From Nitriliruptoraceae bacterium (GTDB taxonomy: Bacteria > Actinomycetota > Nitriliruptoria > Nitriliruptorales > Nitriliruptoraceae), in NCBI GenBank assembly GCA_003558435.1, contig PWLR01000062.1, forward strand, positions 1 to 32,264: a stretch of 32,264 bases of DNA, read 5' to 3'. Shown piece by piece: positions 22,073 to 30,166 of the stretch; position 1 is the stretch's first letter; every line of letters starts with the position of its first letter. The notes beneath the pieces are model-generated. The model ran no database searches. It had not been told where the DNA came from and was given only the letters and a program-made list of their open reading frames with translations. The position numbers were made by a program, and so were the translations under genes.

Positions 22073-23254
22073 TTGGCCTCGGAGCAGGAGCGAGAGGTCG
22101 AACCAGCCTGGGCTCACCTGGTGGATCGTCAACGCCGGGAGAACGAGGGGCTTCGCGCGGCCATGCGCAGCCGAGCGGTCATCGAACAGGCCAAGGGCGT
22201 GCTGATGGCCCGGTCGGGTTCGGATCCGCAGGCGGCCTTCGAGCATCTCGTCGAACATTCGCAACGCATGAACCTCAAGCTCACACAGGTCGCGGCAGCC
22301 GTGGTCGCTCGAACGCTCAGCACACCTCCTGCCGTGGCTGGGCCGTCGCTGACCCAGGACCAATTGCTCGAGGCGGCCACCGGTGATGTCGCGACGCGGT
22401 TCCTGACGGCTGCCGCCATCGTGTCCGCCCCGGACCTCGACGAGTTGCTGCGCACCGTGGTGCAACACACCCGCCGGTTCGGTGTCGTCGCGGGTTCCCT
22501 GGCGCTGGCCGAGCCTGACGGTGCGCTTCGACTGGCCGGGTTCCATGGTGCCGAGACGCAGGCGGTCTCGGCATGGAAACGGCTTCCGCCGGGGATGGAC
22601 CTGCCGATGGTGGCAGCCGCCGCGGAACGCGCGGCGATGTGGTTCGAGGACTCCGCCGACCGGTTGCGTCGCTTCCCCGGTTCGGCGAGATATCCGGGTC
22701 ACCGCGGGGCCTGTGCCGTGCTGCCGCTGTCGGTCGACCGGCAACTGGTCGGGGTACTCAGCCTCGATTGGGAGGGCGAACACCGGTTCGACGACGCTGC
22801 CCGGGATCAACTGGCCGGGGTGGCCAGTCTCTGCTCCGCGCCGATCGCCGAGTTGTTGCGCCGCTACGACGAACCCTTCGCGGGCGTCGAGTTCGAACCG
22901 GGGTACGCCGGATGGTTCCAGACGGTGCTCGACAGCCTCCCGGCTGCCGCGGTGCTGCTCGAACCGGAAGTGGACGGTGCCCGACTCGTCGACCTCGAGG
23001 TGCTGTTCGTCGACCACGACGCCGGTATCGGTGCGGGCGGATGGCGGGTGGGCACGAGCCTGTTCGAATCGTTCCCGGAACTGGCAGGCGGCTCGTTCCC
23101 GGTGATCGCGGAGGCCGTGTTGCGTACCGGGGAGCCCCGGCGTCAGGCGGAACTGGTCCTACGCACCAACCATGGCGCCCTGTCGCTGGTCGATGTGGGC
23201 CTGGTTCGTGTCGGCACCCTGTTGGCGGTCAGCTGGGCTCAGCTCAGGAGTTGA
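22073..23254 (+). CDS. ANTAR-GAF-PAS regulator
   Basis: A protein of about 393 residues. Residues ~24-80 are an ANTAR RNA-binding domain (LRAAMRSRAVIEQAKGVLMA, then AFEHLVEHSQRMNLKLTQVA), which acts as an antiterminator on nascent RNA. Residues ~100-255 are a GAF sensor domain ending in VLPLSVDRQLVGVLSLDWEG. Residues ~285-393 look like a PAS domain (WFQTVLDSLPAAAVLLEPEV). ANTAR at the N-terminus, ahead of the sensor, is the reverse of the more usual order. The start is uncertain: TTG 22073 has GGGAG 5 bases upstream, while GTG 22067 and GTG 22037 are in frame. It converges on, and overlaps by 16 bases, the receiver gene. Confidence 0.85.
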   Translation: MASEQEREVEPAWAHLVDRQRRENEGLRAAMRSRAVIEQAKGVLMARSGSDPQAAFEHLVEHSQRMNLKLTQVAAAVVARTLSTPPAVAGPSLTQDQLLEAATGDVATRFLTAAAIVSAPDLDELLRTVVQHTRRFGVVAGSLALAEPDGALRLAGFHGAETQAVSAWKRLPPGMDLPMVAAAAERAAMWFEDSADRLRRFPGSARYPGHRGACAVLPLSVDRQLVGVLSLDWEGEHRFDDAARDQLAGVASLCSAPIAELLRRYDEPFAGVEFEPGYAGWFQTVLDSLPAAAVLLEPEVDGARLVDLEVLFVDHDAGIGAGGWRVGTSLFESFPELAGGSFPVIAEAVLRTGEPRRQAELVLRTNHGALSLVDVGLVRVGTLLAVSWAQLRS

Positions 23255-23610
23255 TCGAGTCGATCCACCAGACCGTCGAAGGCGGAACCCTTGGTCAGGT
23301 AGGCCGCGCCGCCGGCCTGCAGGACCTGCTGCTCCAGATCCGGGTCCTCGAACCCGGTCAGGATCACCACCACCGGACGGGCCCGGTGCACCAACTTCTC
23401 GAGCACCTCGAGCCCGTCCATGACGGGCATGGAGAGGTCGAGCAGTAGCAGGTCGGGATCCTCGAGCTCCAACAGCTCGAGTGCCTCGACCCCGTCACCG
23501 GCTTCGCCCACCACCACGAACCGTGGATCGGCCTCGACCGTGAAGCGCAGCAGCGTGCGCAGCGGCACGTTGTCCTCCGCCAGGACCACGCGATGCGGGG
23601 TCACGGGCAC
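23239..23610 (-). CDS. single-domain response regulator receiver
   Basis: A 123-residue CheY-like receiver with no output domain. The acidic pocket is E12/D13 (LAEDN), the phospho-acceptor is D58 (LLLLDLSMPVMDG), and T85 (ILTG) and K107 (LTKG) complete the active site. Receivers like this pass phosphate in a relay or act by binding a partner. Its GTG 23610 lies inside the end of the upstream PAS/DHp-like gene (10-base overlap), so the two are translationally coupled and likely work together. Its 3' end overlaps the convergent ANTAR gene by 16 bases, so the two messages are antisense to each other there. Confidence 0.92.
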   Translation of the reverse strand: MPVTPHRVVLAEDNVPLRTLLRFTVEADPRFVVVGEAGDGVEALELLELEDPDLLLLDLSMPVMDGLEVLEKLVHRARPVVVILTGFEDPDLEQQVLQAGGAAYLTKGSAFDGLVDRLDQLLS

Positions 23611-24638
23611 GGTTCGTCGAGCTGGATCGGCTCATCGACGCGCTCGCCACGTGCGGCGCGGAGGTGGGCGAGTTCGCCGGGTCGTAGGCCGTGCCTCGCT
23701 CCACCGTGCAGCGTGCCCGTAGCCTGCATCAGCTGCGCCATCATGCGCCGGACGGTGTCCATCCCCTCGGTCACGGCGGCCCGCACCTCGTCGGGCCGAT
23801 CGAGGTCGATCGCGAGCCACGCCCGTGCCAAGGACTGGATCACGTCGTCGTTGAGCTGCATCGCCCGATCCTGCTGACGCATCATGCGCTGGCGCGCGAC
23901 CTCGCCGGCTTCGAGGGCACGACGTTCGGTCACGTCCTGCATGGTCCCGTACAGCCGGATCGGTGACCCGGTGTTGTCCATCGCCCGGGACGCTCGGGTA
24001 CAGACGGTGCGCTGTTCGCCGCTCGGACGCACCACCCGGTACTGCACCTCCTCGGAGGTGCCGGTCTCGCGAACCTCGTCGAGCGCCCGGGTCACCCGGT
24101 CGCGGTCCTCTGGGTGGACCAGCGAGAGGGCGCTCTCGAGGTTGGCCGGGAGACCAGTGCCGACCCCGGCGATGCGTCGCAACTCCGTGGACCAGGTCAT
24201 GGTCCCGTCCAGCAGGCCCCAGGACCAGGTCCCGGTGTGGCTGAGGGCTTCGAGGTCGGTGAGGCGGTCCGAGCTGCGACGTTCGTCGGAGACGTCACGC
24301 TCCACGATCACGACCTGGCTCGTGGTCACCGGGGTGATCGCGCCGATATGGACATGGCGGCCGTGCGCCCGTTCGCGGATGACCTCGTAGGCGACCTCGC
24401 ACTGCTCGTCCAGCGCCCGGTTGATGCGTTCGACGAGACGGCCGTCGCCATCGGCCTGGAGCACCGCGCGCACGTCGGTGCCGGCCAGTTCCTCCTGGGA
24501 GCGATCGAGGGCGTCCGCCAGTGCCGGGTTCCCGTGGATCAGACGAAGCCCGCCCTCGTCGGTGCGTTCGAGGACGGCGGCCGGGTCGGGGAGGGCGCCG
24601 AGGAGGACGGCGCCGGTGGCGCCGAGCTCGGCCGTCAC
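23601..24638 (-). CDS. PAS-PAS protein with histidine-kinase-like dimerisation helix but no ATPase domain
   Basis: A 345-residue protein. Residues ~10-118 form one PAS domain (ending VVIVERDVSDERR) and ~128-240 a second of the PAS_3 type (THTGTWSWG-like LSHTGTWSWG, VHPEDRDRV, ending YGTMQDVTERRALE). Residues ~255-305 resemble the DHp helix of HisKA_3-type kinases: DRAMQLNDDVIQSLARAWLA, where the usual phospho-His is replaced by N263. No GHKL ATPase domain follows; the remaining ~40 residues are Arg/Glu-rich. It is therefore not a self-sufficient kinase. GTG 24638 has AGGGG 7 bases upstream. It overlaps the receiver gene, which suggests it controls that receiver without phosphorylating it, or with help from another kinase. 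Confidence 0.82.
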   Translation of the reverse strand: MTAELGATGAVLLGALPDPAAVLERTDEGGLRLIHGNPALADALDRSQEELAGTDVRAVLQADGDGRLVERINRALDEQCEVAYEVIRERAHGRHVHIGAITPVTTSQVVIVERDVSDERRSSDRLTDLEALSHTGTWSWGLLDGTMTWSTELRRIAGVGTGLPANLESALSLVHPEDRDRVTRALDEVRETGTSEEVQYRVVRPSGEQRTVCTRASRAMDNTGSPIRLYGTMQDVTERRALEAGEVARQRMMRQQDRAMQLNDDVIQSLARAWLAIDLDRPDEVRAAVTEGMDTVRRMMAQLMQATGTLHGGARHGLRPGELAHLRAARGERVDEPIQLDEPCP

Positions 24639-24770
24639 GAGTGCCCCTTTCGAGTGGTCCGGATGGAAACTACACCGCTGGTTGCCGGACTTCCAGGGTC
24701 GAGGCCGGCGTCCGGGGTTCGCCTCCTCGGGTGCCCGGGGGACCACTCCTCGGCTATCCCGCGACTGCCC

Positions 24771-24806
24771 GACCGATCCGCCCCTGCGCGAAACGCAGCA
24801 TCGGTC
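24771..24806 (-). terminator. two-part hairpin after the AI-2E permease gene
   Basis: GACCGAT (24771-24777) pairs with ATCGGTC (24800-24806), and inside this CTGCG (24784-24788) pairs with CGCAG (24794-24798) around a CGAAA loop. It lies 71 bases after the minus-strand permease stop and upstream of the PAS gene. No T-tract, but the stem is strong. Confidence 0.52.
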
Positions 24807-24876
24807 AAGTGACCTGATCGCGGTGTGGCCGCCAACATCTTTCGGTGGTGTACCTCATCCAGTTCGGTGTGCGGGT

Positions 24877-26136
24877 TCAGCCACCCATCGCATGCGACCC
24901 GCTGCTGCGACGGTCGCTCGACGCCGCGCCCTCGACGCCCTGCGCGTCTCCGTCCTCGTCTTCGTCCTCGGCTCGCTGGTCACCGACCACCCGGCCGATG
25001 ATGGCGGCGACCGGTACCGCGAGGAAGGCACCCAGGATCCCGAGGGTGACCGCGCCGGTGGTGATCGCCGTGAGTACCACGATGGGGTGCAGATCGATCG
25101 CCTTGCCGAGGATCAACGGCTCGAGGACGTTGCTCTCCAACTGTTGCACGAGCAGCACCAGGCCCGCCACGATCAGGGCGGTGGTCAGGCCCGTGTCGGC
25201 CAGCGCGACCAGGACGGCCAGCGCCCCGGTGATGACGGCACCGACGATGGGGAACAGGCCACCGAAGAAGATCAGCACGGCCAGGGGCACGGCCAGGGGA
25301 ACGCCGAGGATCAACAGTCCGATCCCGATGAAGATCGCATCGACGAAGGCGACCAGCAGTTGGCCCCGGAAGAACGCGCCGAGTGTCTCCCAGGCACGGT
25401 CGGCAGCCTGGTGCAGGCGTGGCCGGCTGTCCTTCGGTGCCACGTCGATGACCCCGTCGGCGAGCCGCCGGCCGTCCTTGAGGTAGAAGAACAACACCAC
25501 GAACAGCAGCAACAGTCCGGCGAACGTCTCGAAGGCCACCACAGCGGCTGCGGCCGCCTGCCCGGCGAACTCTCCTATCTCCCCGACCTGTTCCCGCGCC
25601 GACTCGAGCAGGTCGGCCGGGCCCTCGAGGCCCAGGCCGAGCGGATCGTCCTCGAGGAACTGTTCGATCTGCTCGATGCCCTCGCCGGTCGATTCGACCA
25701 ACTCCGGGACGTCCGCGATCACGAGCGGGATCATCGCGCCGATGATGCCACCGATGACCACGAAGCCGAGCAGCAGCGAGGCGAACGCCGCCAGGGCGTC
25801 CGGCACCCCCAGGTCCTTGAGCTTGCCGGCCACCGGGACCAGCAAGGTGGCCGGGAACAGGGCGAGGATCACCGGGACCACGATGAGTGCCAGTTCGGCG
25901 GCGACGATGCCCGCGAGCACCAACACACCGGCGATGCCGAGCAAGGCCCAGCCGGTCCGGCCCGCGTTCCACACCCGTGCGCGCACATCACGCGTCTGTG
26001 AGGCATCGGTTCCGCTGGTCTCGGTGTCCTCGGATCCCGTCGTCGGCACGGTGTCTGGTCCGGTCTCGCCCTCGGCCGTCTCGGTCGGTTCGGGCGTCGC
26101 ATCGGACGCTGCGGCGTCGGTGCGCTGTTCTGGCAT
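24877..26136 (-). CDS. AI-2E family transporter (permease)
   Basis: A 419-residue membrane protein. The first ~60 residues are acidic, Thr/Glu/Asp-rich and disordered. About seven or eight hydrophobic helices follow, with the family layout: paired N-terminal helices, a soluble helical loop (VPELVESTGEGIEQIEQFLE), a Phe/Leu-rich helix (GLLLLFVVLFFYLKDG), and the C-terminal group with FFGGLFPIVGAVITGALAVL, QQLESNVLEPLILGKAIDLH and TLGILGAFLAVPVAAIIG. Members export autoinducer-2 or act as sodium/proton antiporters; the substrate here is unknown. ATG 26136 follows GGAGGG. The 5' leader can pair with this ribosome site. The C-terminus is again acidic and charged. Confidence 0.9.
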   Translation of the reverse strand: MPEQRTDAAASDATPEPTETAEGETGPDTVPTTGSEDTETSGTDASQTRDVRARVWNAGRTGWALLGIAGVLVLAGIVAAELALIVVPVILALFPATLLVPVAGKLKDLGVPDALAAFASLLLGFVVIGGIIGAMIPLVIADVPELVESTGEGIEQIEQFLEDDPLGLGLEGPADLLESAREQVGEIGEFAGQAAAAAVVAFETFAGLLLLFVVLFFYLKDGRRLADGVIDVAPKDSRPRLHQAADRAWETLGAFFRGQLLVAFVDAIFIGIGLLILGVPLAVPLAVLIFFGGLFPIVGAVITGALAVLVALADTGLTTALIVAGLVLLVQQLESNVLEPLILGKAIDLHPIVVLTAITTGAVTLGILGAFLAVPVAAIIGRVVGDQRAEDEDEDGDAQGVEGAASSDRRSSGSHAMGG

Positions 26137-26143
26137 GGGGTTC

Positions 26144-26178
26144 CCTCCGTCGTTGGCGAGGGAAGCGGGCAACGGAGG
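26144..26178 (-). promoter_or_regulatory. possible ribosome-site-sequestering hairpin before the AI-2E gene
   Basis: On the minus strand the ribosome site lies within CGGAGGG just before ATG 26136. Upstream, CCTCCGTTG (26178-26170) can pair with CAACGACGGAGG (26155-26144), leaving a 3-base bulge and a 14-base loop. Pairing would hide the ribosome site and could make translation depend on temperature, a protein or another RNA. Seen by eye only. Confidence 0.3.
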
Positions 26179-26351
26179 ACCGCGATCACCGGCCATCCCT
26201 TCGTCCGGACGCCTGGCCGTTCGGCATCGGTGCGCGACGCTCCCGGCGGCGCCGGCTTCGCATACTGGTGGACTGGCCGTTGATGCGGGGCCCGTCGGGG
26301 TTCCGGCCGTGGTCGGAGGCGCGATGAGGCGTCGAGCCGATGGAGACAGCC

Positions 26352-27638
26352 ATGGAGCGGTCCGCGAGCCGGGAACTCGGAGTGGTCGGTCTGGAGCCGT
26401 GGCGAGAAGAGCGGCTCGGTCGGATCGGTCAGGAGCGGGCCTTCGCGGTGCGACCGGTGCTGGATGCCGCGCGTGTCCGTTACCTGCGGCAGTGGAGCCT
26501 GGACGAGCTGCTCGACGAGGCGCGACAACGGCTGGACGAGCGGCCCGTCGACGGGATCGCCACCTACTGGGATTTCCCCAGCTCGTGCATCGCGGCCATC
26601 CTCGCCGAGGAACACGATCTTCCCGGCCCCCGCCTGCCCTCGGTGGTCACCTTCGAACACAAGTACTGGAGCCGTCTGCTGCAGCAGAAGGTGGCACCGG
26701 AGGACACGCCACGCTTCGCGGCGGTCGATGTCTTCGCCGATCCGGACATCGAGGGTCCGCCGCTGCCCTACCCGTTCTGGTTGAAGCCCGTGAAGTCGTT
26801 CTCCGGACTGCTGGGGTTCCGCGTGACCGACGACGAGCAGTGGTGCGCAGCCATCCGCAGCCTGCGGGCCGGCATCGAGCGGCTGGGCGGGCCGTTCCAG
26901 CAGGTCCTCGATCGCGTCGCCGACGTCCCCGAGGAGGTCGCGCGGCTCGGAGGCGCCGGCGCGATCGCGGAGGGCATCATCGACGGTGATCAGTGCACCC
27001 TCGAGGGCCACGTCCACGACGGCGAGGTGGAGGTGCACGGCGTCTTCGACATCCACCGCGCGGCGGACGGCTCCACCTTCACCCACTACACCTACCCCTC
27101 CAAGCTCTCCGAAGCGGCGCGGCGGCACATGCACGCGATCGCGGTCGACCTCGTCACGGCGGCCGGCTACGACCAGGGCGCGTTCAACATCGAGTACTTC
27201 ATCGACGAGGAACGGGGGCGGACCTGGATCCTGGAGGTCAACCCCCGGATCAGCCAGGAGCACGATCAGCTGATGGTCTGGGTGGACGGGGTCAGCAACC
27301 TCGAGGTGATGGCGAGCGCGGCGCTCGGCGAGAACCCGATGCTGCGGCCACGAGGTGGTCCGTGTTCGCTCGCCGCGAAGTTCTTCGTGCGGCGTGAACG
27401 GGACGCCACGGTCACCCGCGTCCCGGATGCTCGGCGGCTGGCGGCGATCGAGGACCGCTTCGCCCCCTGTGCGATCGAGCTGCTCGTCCGAACCGGTGAT
27501 CGGTTGTCGGAACTCCCCGAACAGGAGCCCTACAGCTACCTGCTCGCCTACGTCCACCTCGGTGCGGACGGCGAAGGGGAACTGATGGACCGTTACGACG
27601 CGGTGATCCGTGAACTAGACCTGGGATTCGACGACTGA
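26352..27638 (+). CDS. ATP-grasp domain protein (carboxylate-amine/thiol ligase-like)
   Basis: A protein of about 428 residues with an ATP-grasp fold. The ATP-contacting Lys is in FWLKPVKSFSG (K145 region), a second ATP loop in AIAEGIIDGDQCTLEG, and the metal-binding Glu and Asn in WILEVNPRISQEHDQ (E295, N297). Such enzymes activate a carboxylate as an acyl phosphate and couple it to an amine or thiol, for example making peptides or amides. The N-terminal ~130 residues form the substrate-side pre-ATP-grasp part. ATG 26352 has GGAG 6 bases upstream; the in-frame ATG 26340 is an alternative. A CocE-type hydrolase gene begins 22 bases after the stop, suggesting the two act on the same metabolite. 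Confidence 0.85.
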   Translation: MERSASRELGVVGLEPWREERLGRIGQERAFAVRPVLDAARVRYLRQWSLDELLDEARQRLDERPVDGIATYWDFPSSCIAAILAEEHDLPGPRLPSVVTFEHKYWSRLLQQKVAPEDTPRFAAVDVFADPDIEGPPLPYPFWLKPVKSFSGLLGFRVTDDEQWCAAIRSLRAGIERLGGPFQQVLDRVADVPEEVARLGGAGAIAEGIIDGDQCTLEGHVHDGEVEVHGVFDIHRAADGSTFTHYTYPSKLSEAARRHMHAIAVDLVTAAGYDQGAFNIEYFIDEERGRTWILEVNPRISQEHDQLMVWVDGVSNLEVMASAALGENPMLRPRGGPCSLAAKFFVRRERDATVTRVPDARRLAAIEDRFAPCAIELLVRTGDRLSELPEQEPYSYLLAYVHLGADGEGELMDRYDAVIRELDLGFDD

Positions 27639-27659
27639 CGCCGAACCCGAGGCGACCGA

Positions 27660-29681
27660 GTGGAACTGCGAGAGACGTTCCCCCGACCCATCCGTGACAT
27701 CGAACACCTGGAGATCCCGACCCGCGACGGAACCCGCCTGGCGGCGCGTGTCTGGCTGCCGATCGACGCGGACGATGATCCCGTTCCCGCCGTGCTGGAG
27801 TACATCCCCTACCGACGGCGGGACTTCACCCGGCAACGCGACGAGCTGCACCACCCCTACGTCGCGGGACACGGGTACGCCTCGGTTCGCGTCGATCTGC
27901 GGGGGAGCGGCGACAGCGAGGGGATCCTCACCGACGAGTACCTCGAGCTCGAGCTGACCGACGGTGAGGACGTGATCGCGTGGCTCGCCGCGCAACCCTG
28001 GTGTGACGGCTCGGTCGGCATGATGGGGATCTCCTGGGGCGGGTTCAACGCGTTGCAGCTCGCGGCCCGACGGCCACCCGCCCTGGGAGCGATCATCACC
28101 GTCGCGTCCACCGACGACCGCTACGCCGACGACGTGCACTACATGGGCGGGTGCCTGCTGGGCGACAACCTGTCCTGGGCCTCGACGATGTTCTCCTACA
28201 ACTCGCTGCCGCCCGATCCCGCGCTCACCCCCGACTGGCGCGAACGCTGGCACGAGCGGCTCCAGGGATCGGGCCTGTGGCTCGACACCTGGTTGCGACA
28301 CCCGCACCGTGACGACTACTGGAAGCACGGATCGGTCTCCGAGGACCATGGGTGCATCACGGTGCCGGTGATGGCGGTGTCGGGGTGGGCGGACGGGTAC
28401 TCGAACGCGGTGTTCCGACTGCTCGAGCACCTCGAGGTACCCCGTGCCGGGCTGGTCGGACCGTGGAGCCACAAGTACCCGCACATCGGCCAACCCGGTC
28501 CGGCGATCGGTTGGCTGCAGGAATGCGTCCGATGGTGGGACCGATGGCTGAAGGGCATCGACAACGGCGTGGACGACCAACCCCACCTCCGGGCGTTCGT
28601 GCAGGCCTCGCACGCACCGTTCAGCGGCCACCACGAACGTGCCGGCCGGTGGGTCAGCGAGCCCACCTGGCCGTCCCCCCACACCGAGTGGCTGACCTAC
28701 CGCATGTCGGGCCACCAGCTGAGTCCCGACCAGGTCCCGTCCCGACGACACGCCGACGAGCGCATGCTCGTGCATTCGCCGTTGTCGACGGGGTTGTTCG
28801 CGGGCAAGTGGGCCTCGTACGGCGACGCGCCCGATCTCCCCGGTGATCAGCAGGAGGAAGACGGGGGTGCCCTGGTCTTCGAGACCGCGCCACTGGAGGA
28901 GGATGTCGAGATCCTGGGCGCTGCGGTGGTCGAACTCGAGGTGGCCTCGGATGTTCCCGTCGCGATGCTGGCGATCCGGCTCTCCGATGTTCGACCGAAC
29001 AACGAGGTCAACCGGCTCACGTACGGGTTGTTGAACCTCACGCATCGCGACGGCCACGAGCACCCTCAGCCACTGGTACCCGACGAGCCCGTCCGGGTCC
29101 GGGTCCGCCTCAACGACGTGGGACAGCACATCCCGGCTGGTCACCGGCTCCGCCTCGCCCTGTCGACCTCGTACTGGCCGCTCGCGTGGCTACCGCCCGA
29201 ACCGGTGCACCTGACGGTGTTCCCGAGCACCGGGTGCCTGTACCTACCGGTCCGGCCGGCGCGGGACGAGGAGGCGATCGAGTTCGGCCCGGTGGAGGCG
29301 GCCCGGCCCGGCCCGGTCACCGACCTGGAACCCGGTGAGAGCTGGTGGCGCGTCCTCCGCGACCTGGGGACCGGCACCTCGACGCTCGAGATCGTCAAGG
29401 CCAAGGGGCCGCGGCGGATCGAGAACATCGATCTGACCATCTCCTACCGGGTGACCGAGCGCGACACCGTCCAGGGCGCGGACGTCACCTCGGCCCGTGG
29501 TGAGACGCTCTGGGAGCGGACCCTCGAACGAGGGGACTGGAAGGTCAGGACCGTGGCCCGCACGGTGCTGACCTGTGACGTCGAGGACTTCTATCTGCAC
29601 GCGACCCTCGATGCGTTCGAGGGGGAGGAACGGGTGCACTCGTCCAACGCCTCCCGGCGGATACCCCGCCGGCTGGTCTAA
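27660..29681 (+). CDS. CocE/NonD-family serine hydrolase (X-Pro dipeptidyl-peptidase type)
   Basis: A 673-residue hydrolase of the CocE/X-Pro dipeptidyl-peptidase S15 family. The alpha/beta domain has the nucleophile S125 (MGISWGGFN), acid D245 (SGWADGYSN) and base H271 (GPWSHKYPH). A helical cap lies between strands, and the C-terminal ~230 residues form the jelly-roll domain typical of the family (VRVRVRLNDVGQHIPAGHRL, RLALSTSYWPLAW). Family members cleave X-Pro peptides, acylated amino compounds or cocaine-like esters. GTG 27660 has GAGG about 8 bases upstream. It follows the ATP-grasp gene closely and is followed by a double hairpin, so the pair looks like a two-gene operon. The true substrate is unknown. 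Confidence 0.92.
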   Translation: MELRETFPRPIRDIEHLEIPTRDGTRLAARVWLPIDADDDPVPAVLEYIPYRRRDFTRQRDELHHPYVAGHGYASVRVDLRGSGDSEGILTDEYLELELTDGEDVIAWLAAQPWCDGSVGMMGISWGGFNALQLAARRPPALGAIITVASTDDRYADDVHYMGGCLLGDNLSWASTMFSYNSLPPDPALTPDWRERWHERLQGSGLWLDTWLRHPHRDDYWKHGSVSEDHGCITVPVMAVSGWADGYSNAVFRLLEHLEVPRAGLVGPWSHKYPHIGQPGPAIGWLQECVRWWDRWLKGIDNGVDDQPHLRAFVQASHAPFSGHHERAGRWVSEPTWPSPHTEWLTYRMSGHQLSPDQVPSRRHADERMLVHSPLSTGLFAGKWASYGDAPDLPGDQQEEDGGALVFETAPLEEDVEILGAAVVELEVASDVPVAMLAIRLSDVRPNNEVNRLTYGLLNLTHRDGHEHPQPLVPDEPVRVRVRLNDVGQHIPAGHRLRLALSTSYWPLAWLPPEPVHLTVFPSTGCLYLPVRPARDEEAIEFGPVEAARPGPVTDLEPGESWWRVLRDLGTGTSTLEIVKAKGPRRIENIDLTISYRVTERDTVQGADVTSARGETLWERTLERGDWKVRTVARTVLTCDVEDFYLHATLDAFEGEERVHSSNASRRIPRRLV

Positions 29682-29691
29682 GTCGACGTCA

Positions 29692-29744
29692 GATCGGATG
29701 TGCCCGCCATCTTGAGCGCACCCGATCCCGCTCTGCGCGAGCGG
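29692..29744 (+). terminator. tandem hairpins after the CocE-type gene
   Basis: The first hairpin pairs GATCGG (29692-29697) with CCGATC (29722-29727) and TGTGC (29699-29703) with GCGCA (29716-29720), with one wobble. The second, immediately after, pairs CCGCTC (29728-29733) with GAGCGG (29739-29744). They start 11 bases after the stop. Strong candidate terminator of the ATP-grasp/CocE operon, though without a T-tract. Confidence 0.55.
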
Positions 29745-29773
29745 ACCGCACACCGCTTCGACCGGTCGTAGGG

Positions 29774-29935
29774 GTGAGTGGTGACGCCCCCCAACGTATC
29801 GGCGAGTCACCGGATGTCGACCCGAGGTGGTGGAGTGAACGCTTCCTGTCGCTTTATGCCCGAACAGCGCGCGAGCACGAGGCGGGGGCTCCCCGCGTGC
29901 CCGCGCGGGAGCTCATCGCCGTCAGGAGCGTTGCC
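29774..29935 (+). other. possible coding fragment, unresolved
   Basis: A GTG-started frame reads VSGDAPQRIGESPDVDPRWW then SERFLSLYARTAREHEAGAP, which looks protein-like for about 50 codons. After that it runs as low-quality Arg/Ser/Cys sequence antisense to the small membrane protein gene. There is no clear ribosome site. It could be the stub of a decayed gene or chance; I do not call a gene. Confidence 0.2.
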
Positions 29936-30089
29936 CCTGCTCCTCACCCGGTACGTCGCCTCCGGTCATCCTCTTCCAGATGTAGATGCCGAGGCCGAGC
30001 AACAGCACAGGGATCCGCAGCGGGCCGGGCAGGAACCGCCACGCCCGGCGGAGCAGCGGGAACGAGCTCACGATCGCGCGCAGATTCAC
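29922..30089 (-). CDS. small single-pass membrane protein, hypothetical
   Basis: About 55 residues from GTG 30089. It has a basic N-terminal part (LLRRAWRFLPGPLR), one hydrophobic helix (IPVLLLGLGIYIWKRM) and a short hydrophilic tail. No strong ribosome site precedes the GTG; an in-frame start further upstream (30170) is possible but would add Gly/Ser/Arg low-complexity sequence. It lies just downstream of the DUF2332 gene on the same strand. I do not recognise it. Confidence 0.42.
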   Translation of the reverse strand: MNLRAIVSSFPLLRRAWRFLPGPLRIPVLLLGLGIYIWKRMTGGDVPGEEQGQRS

Positions 30090-30166
30090 GGGCAGCTTTC
30101 GGTTCGACGACCCCGAACGGTAACGACCGGAGCAGCCCTGCCCTCCTGCCCCCCCTGGCCCGACGG

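Noticed and set aside
24421-26001. A long plus-strand open frame opposite the AI-2E permease
   Set aside because: It is the antisense shadow of the permease: Glu/Asp/His/Gln-rich, no domain, no ribosome site.
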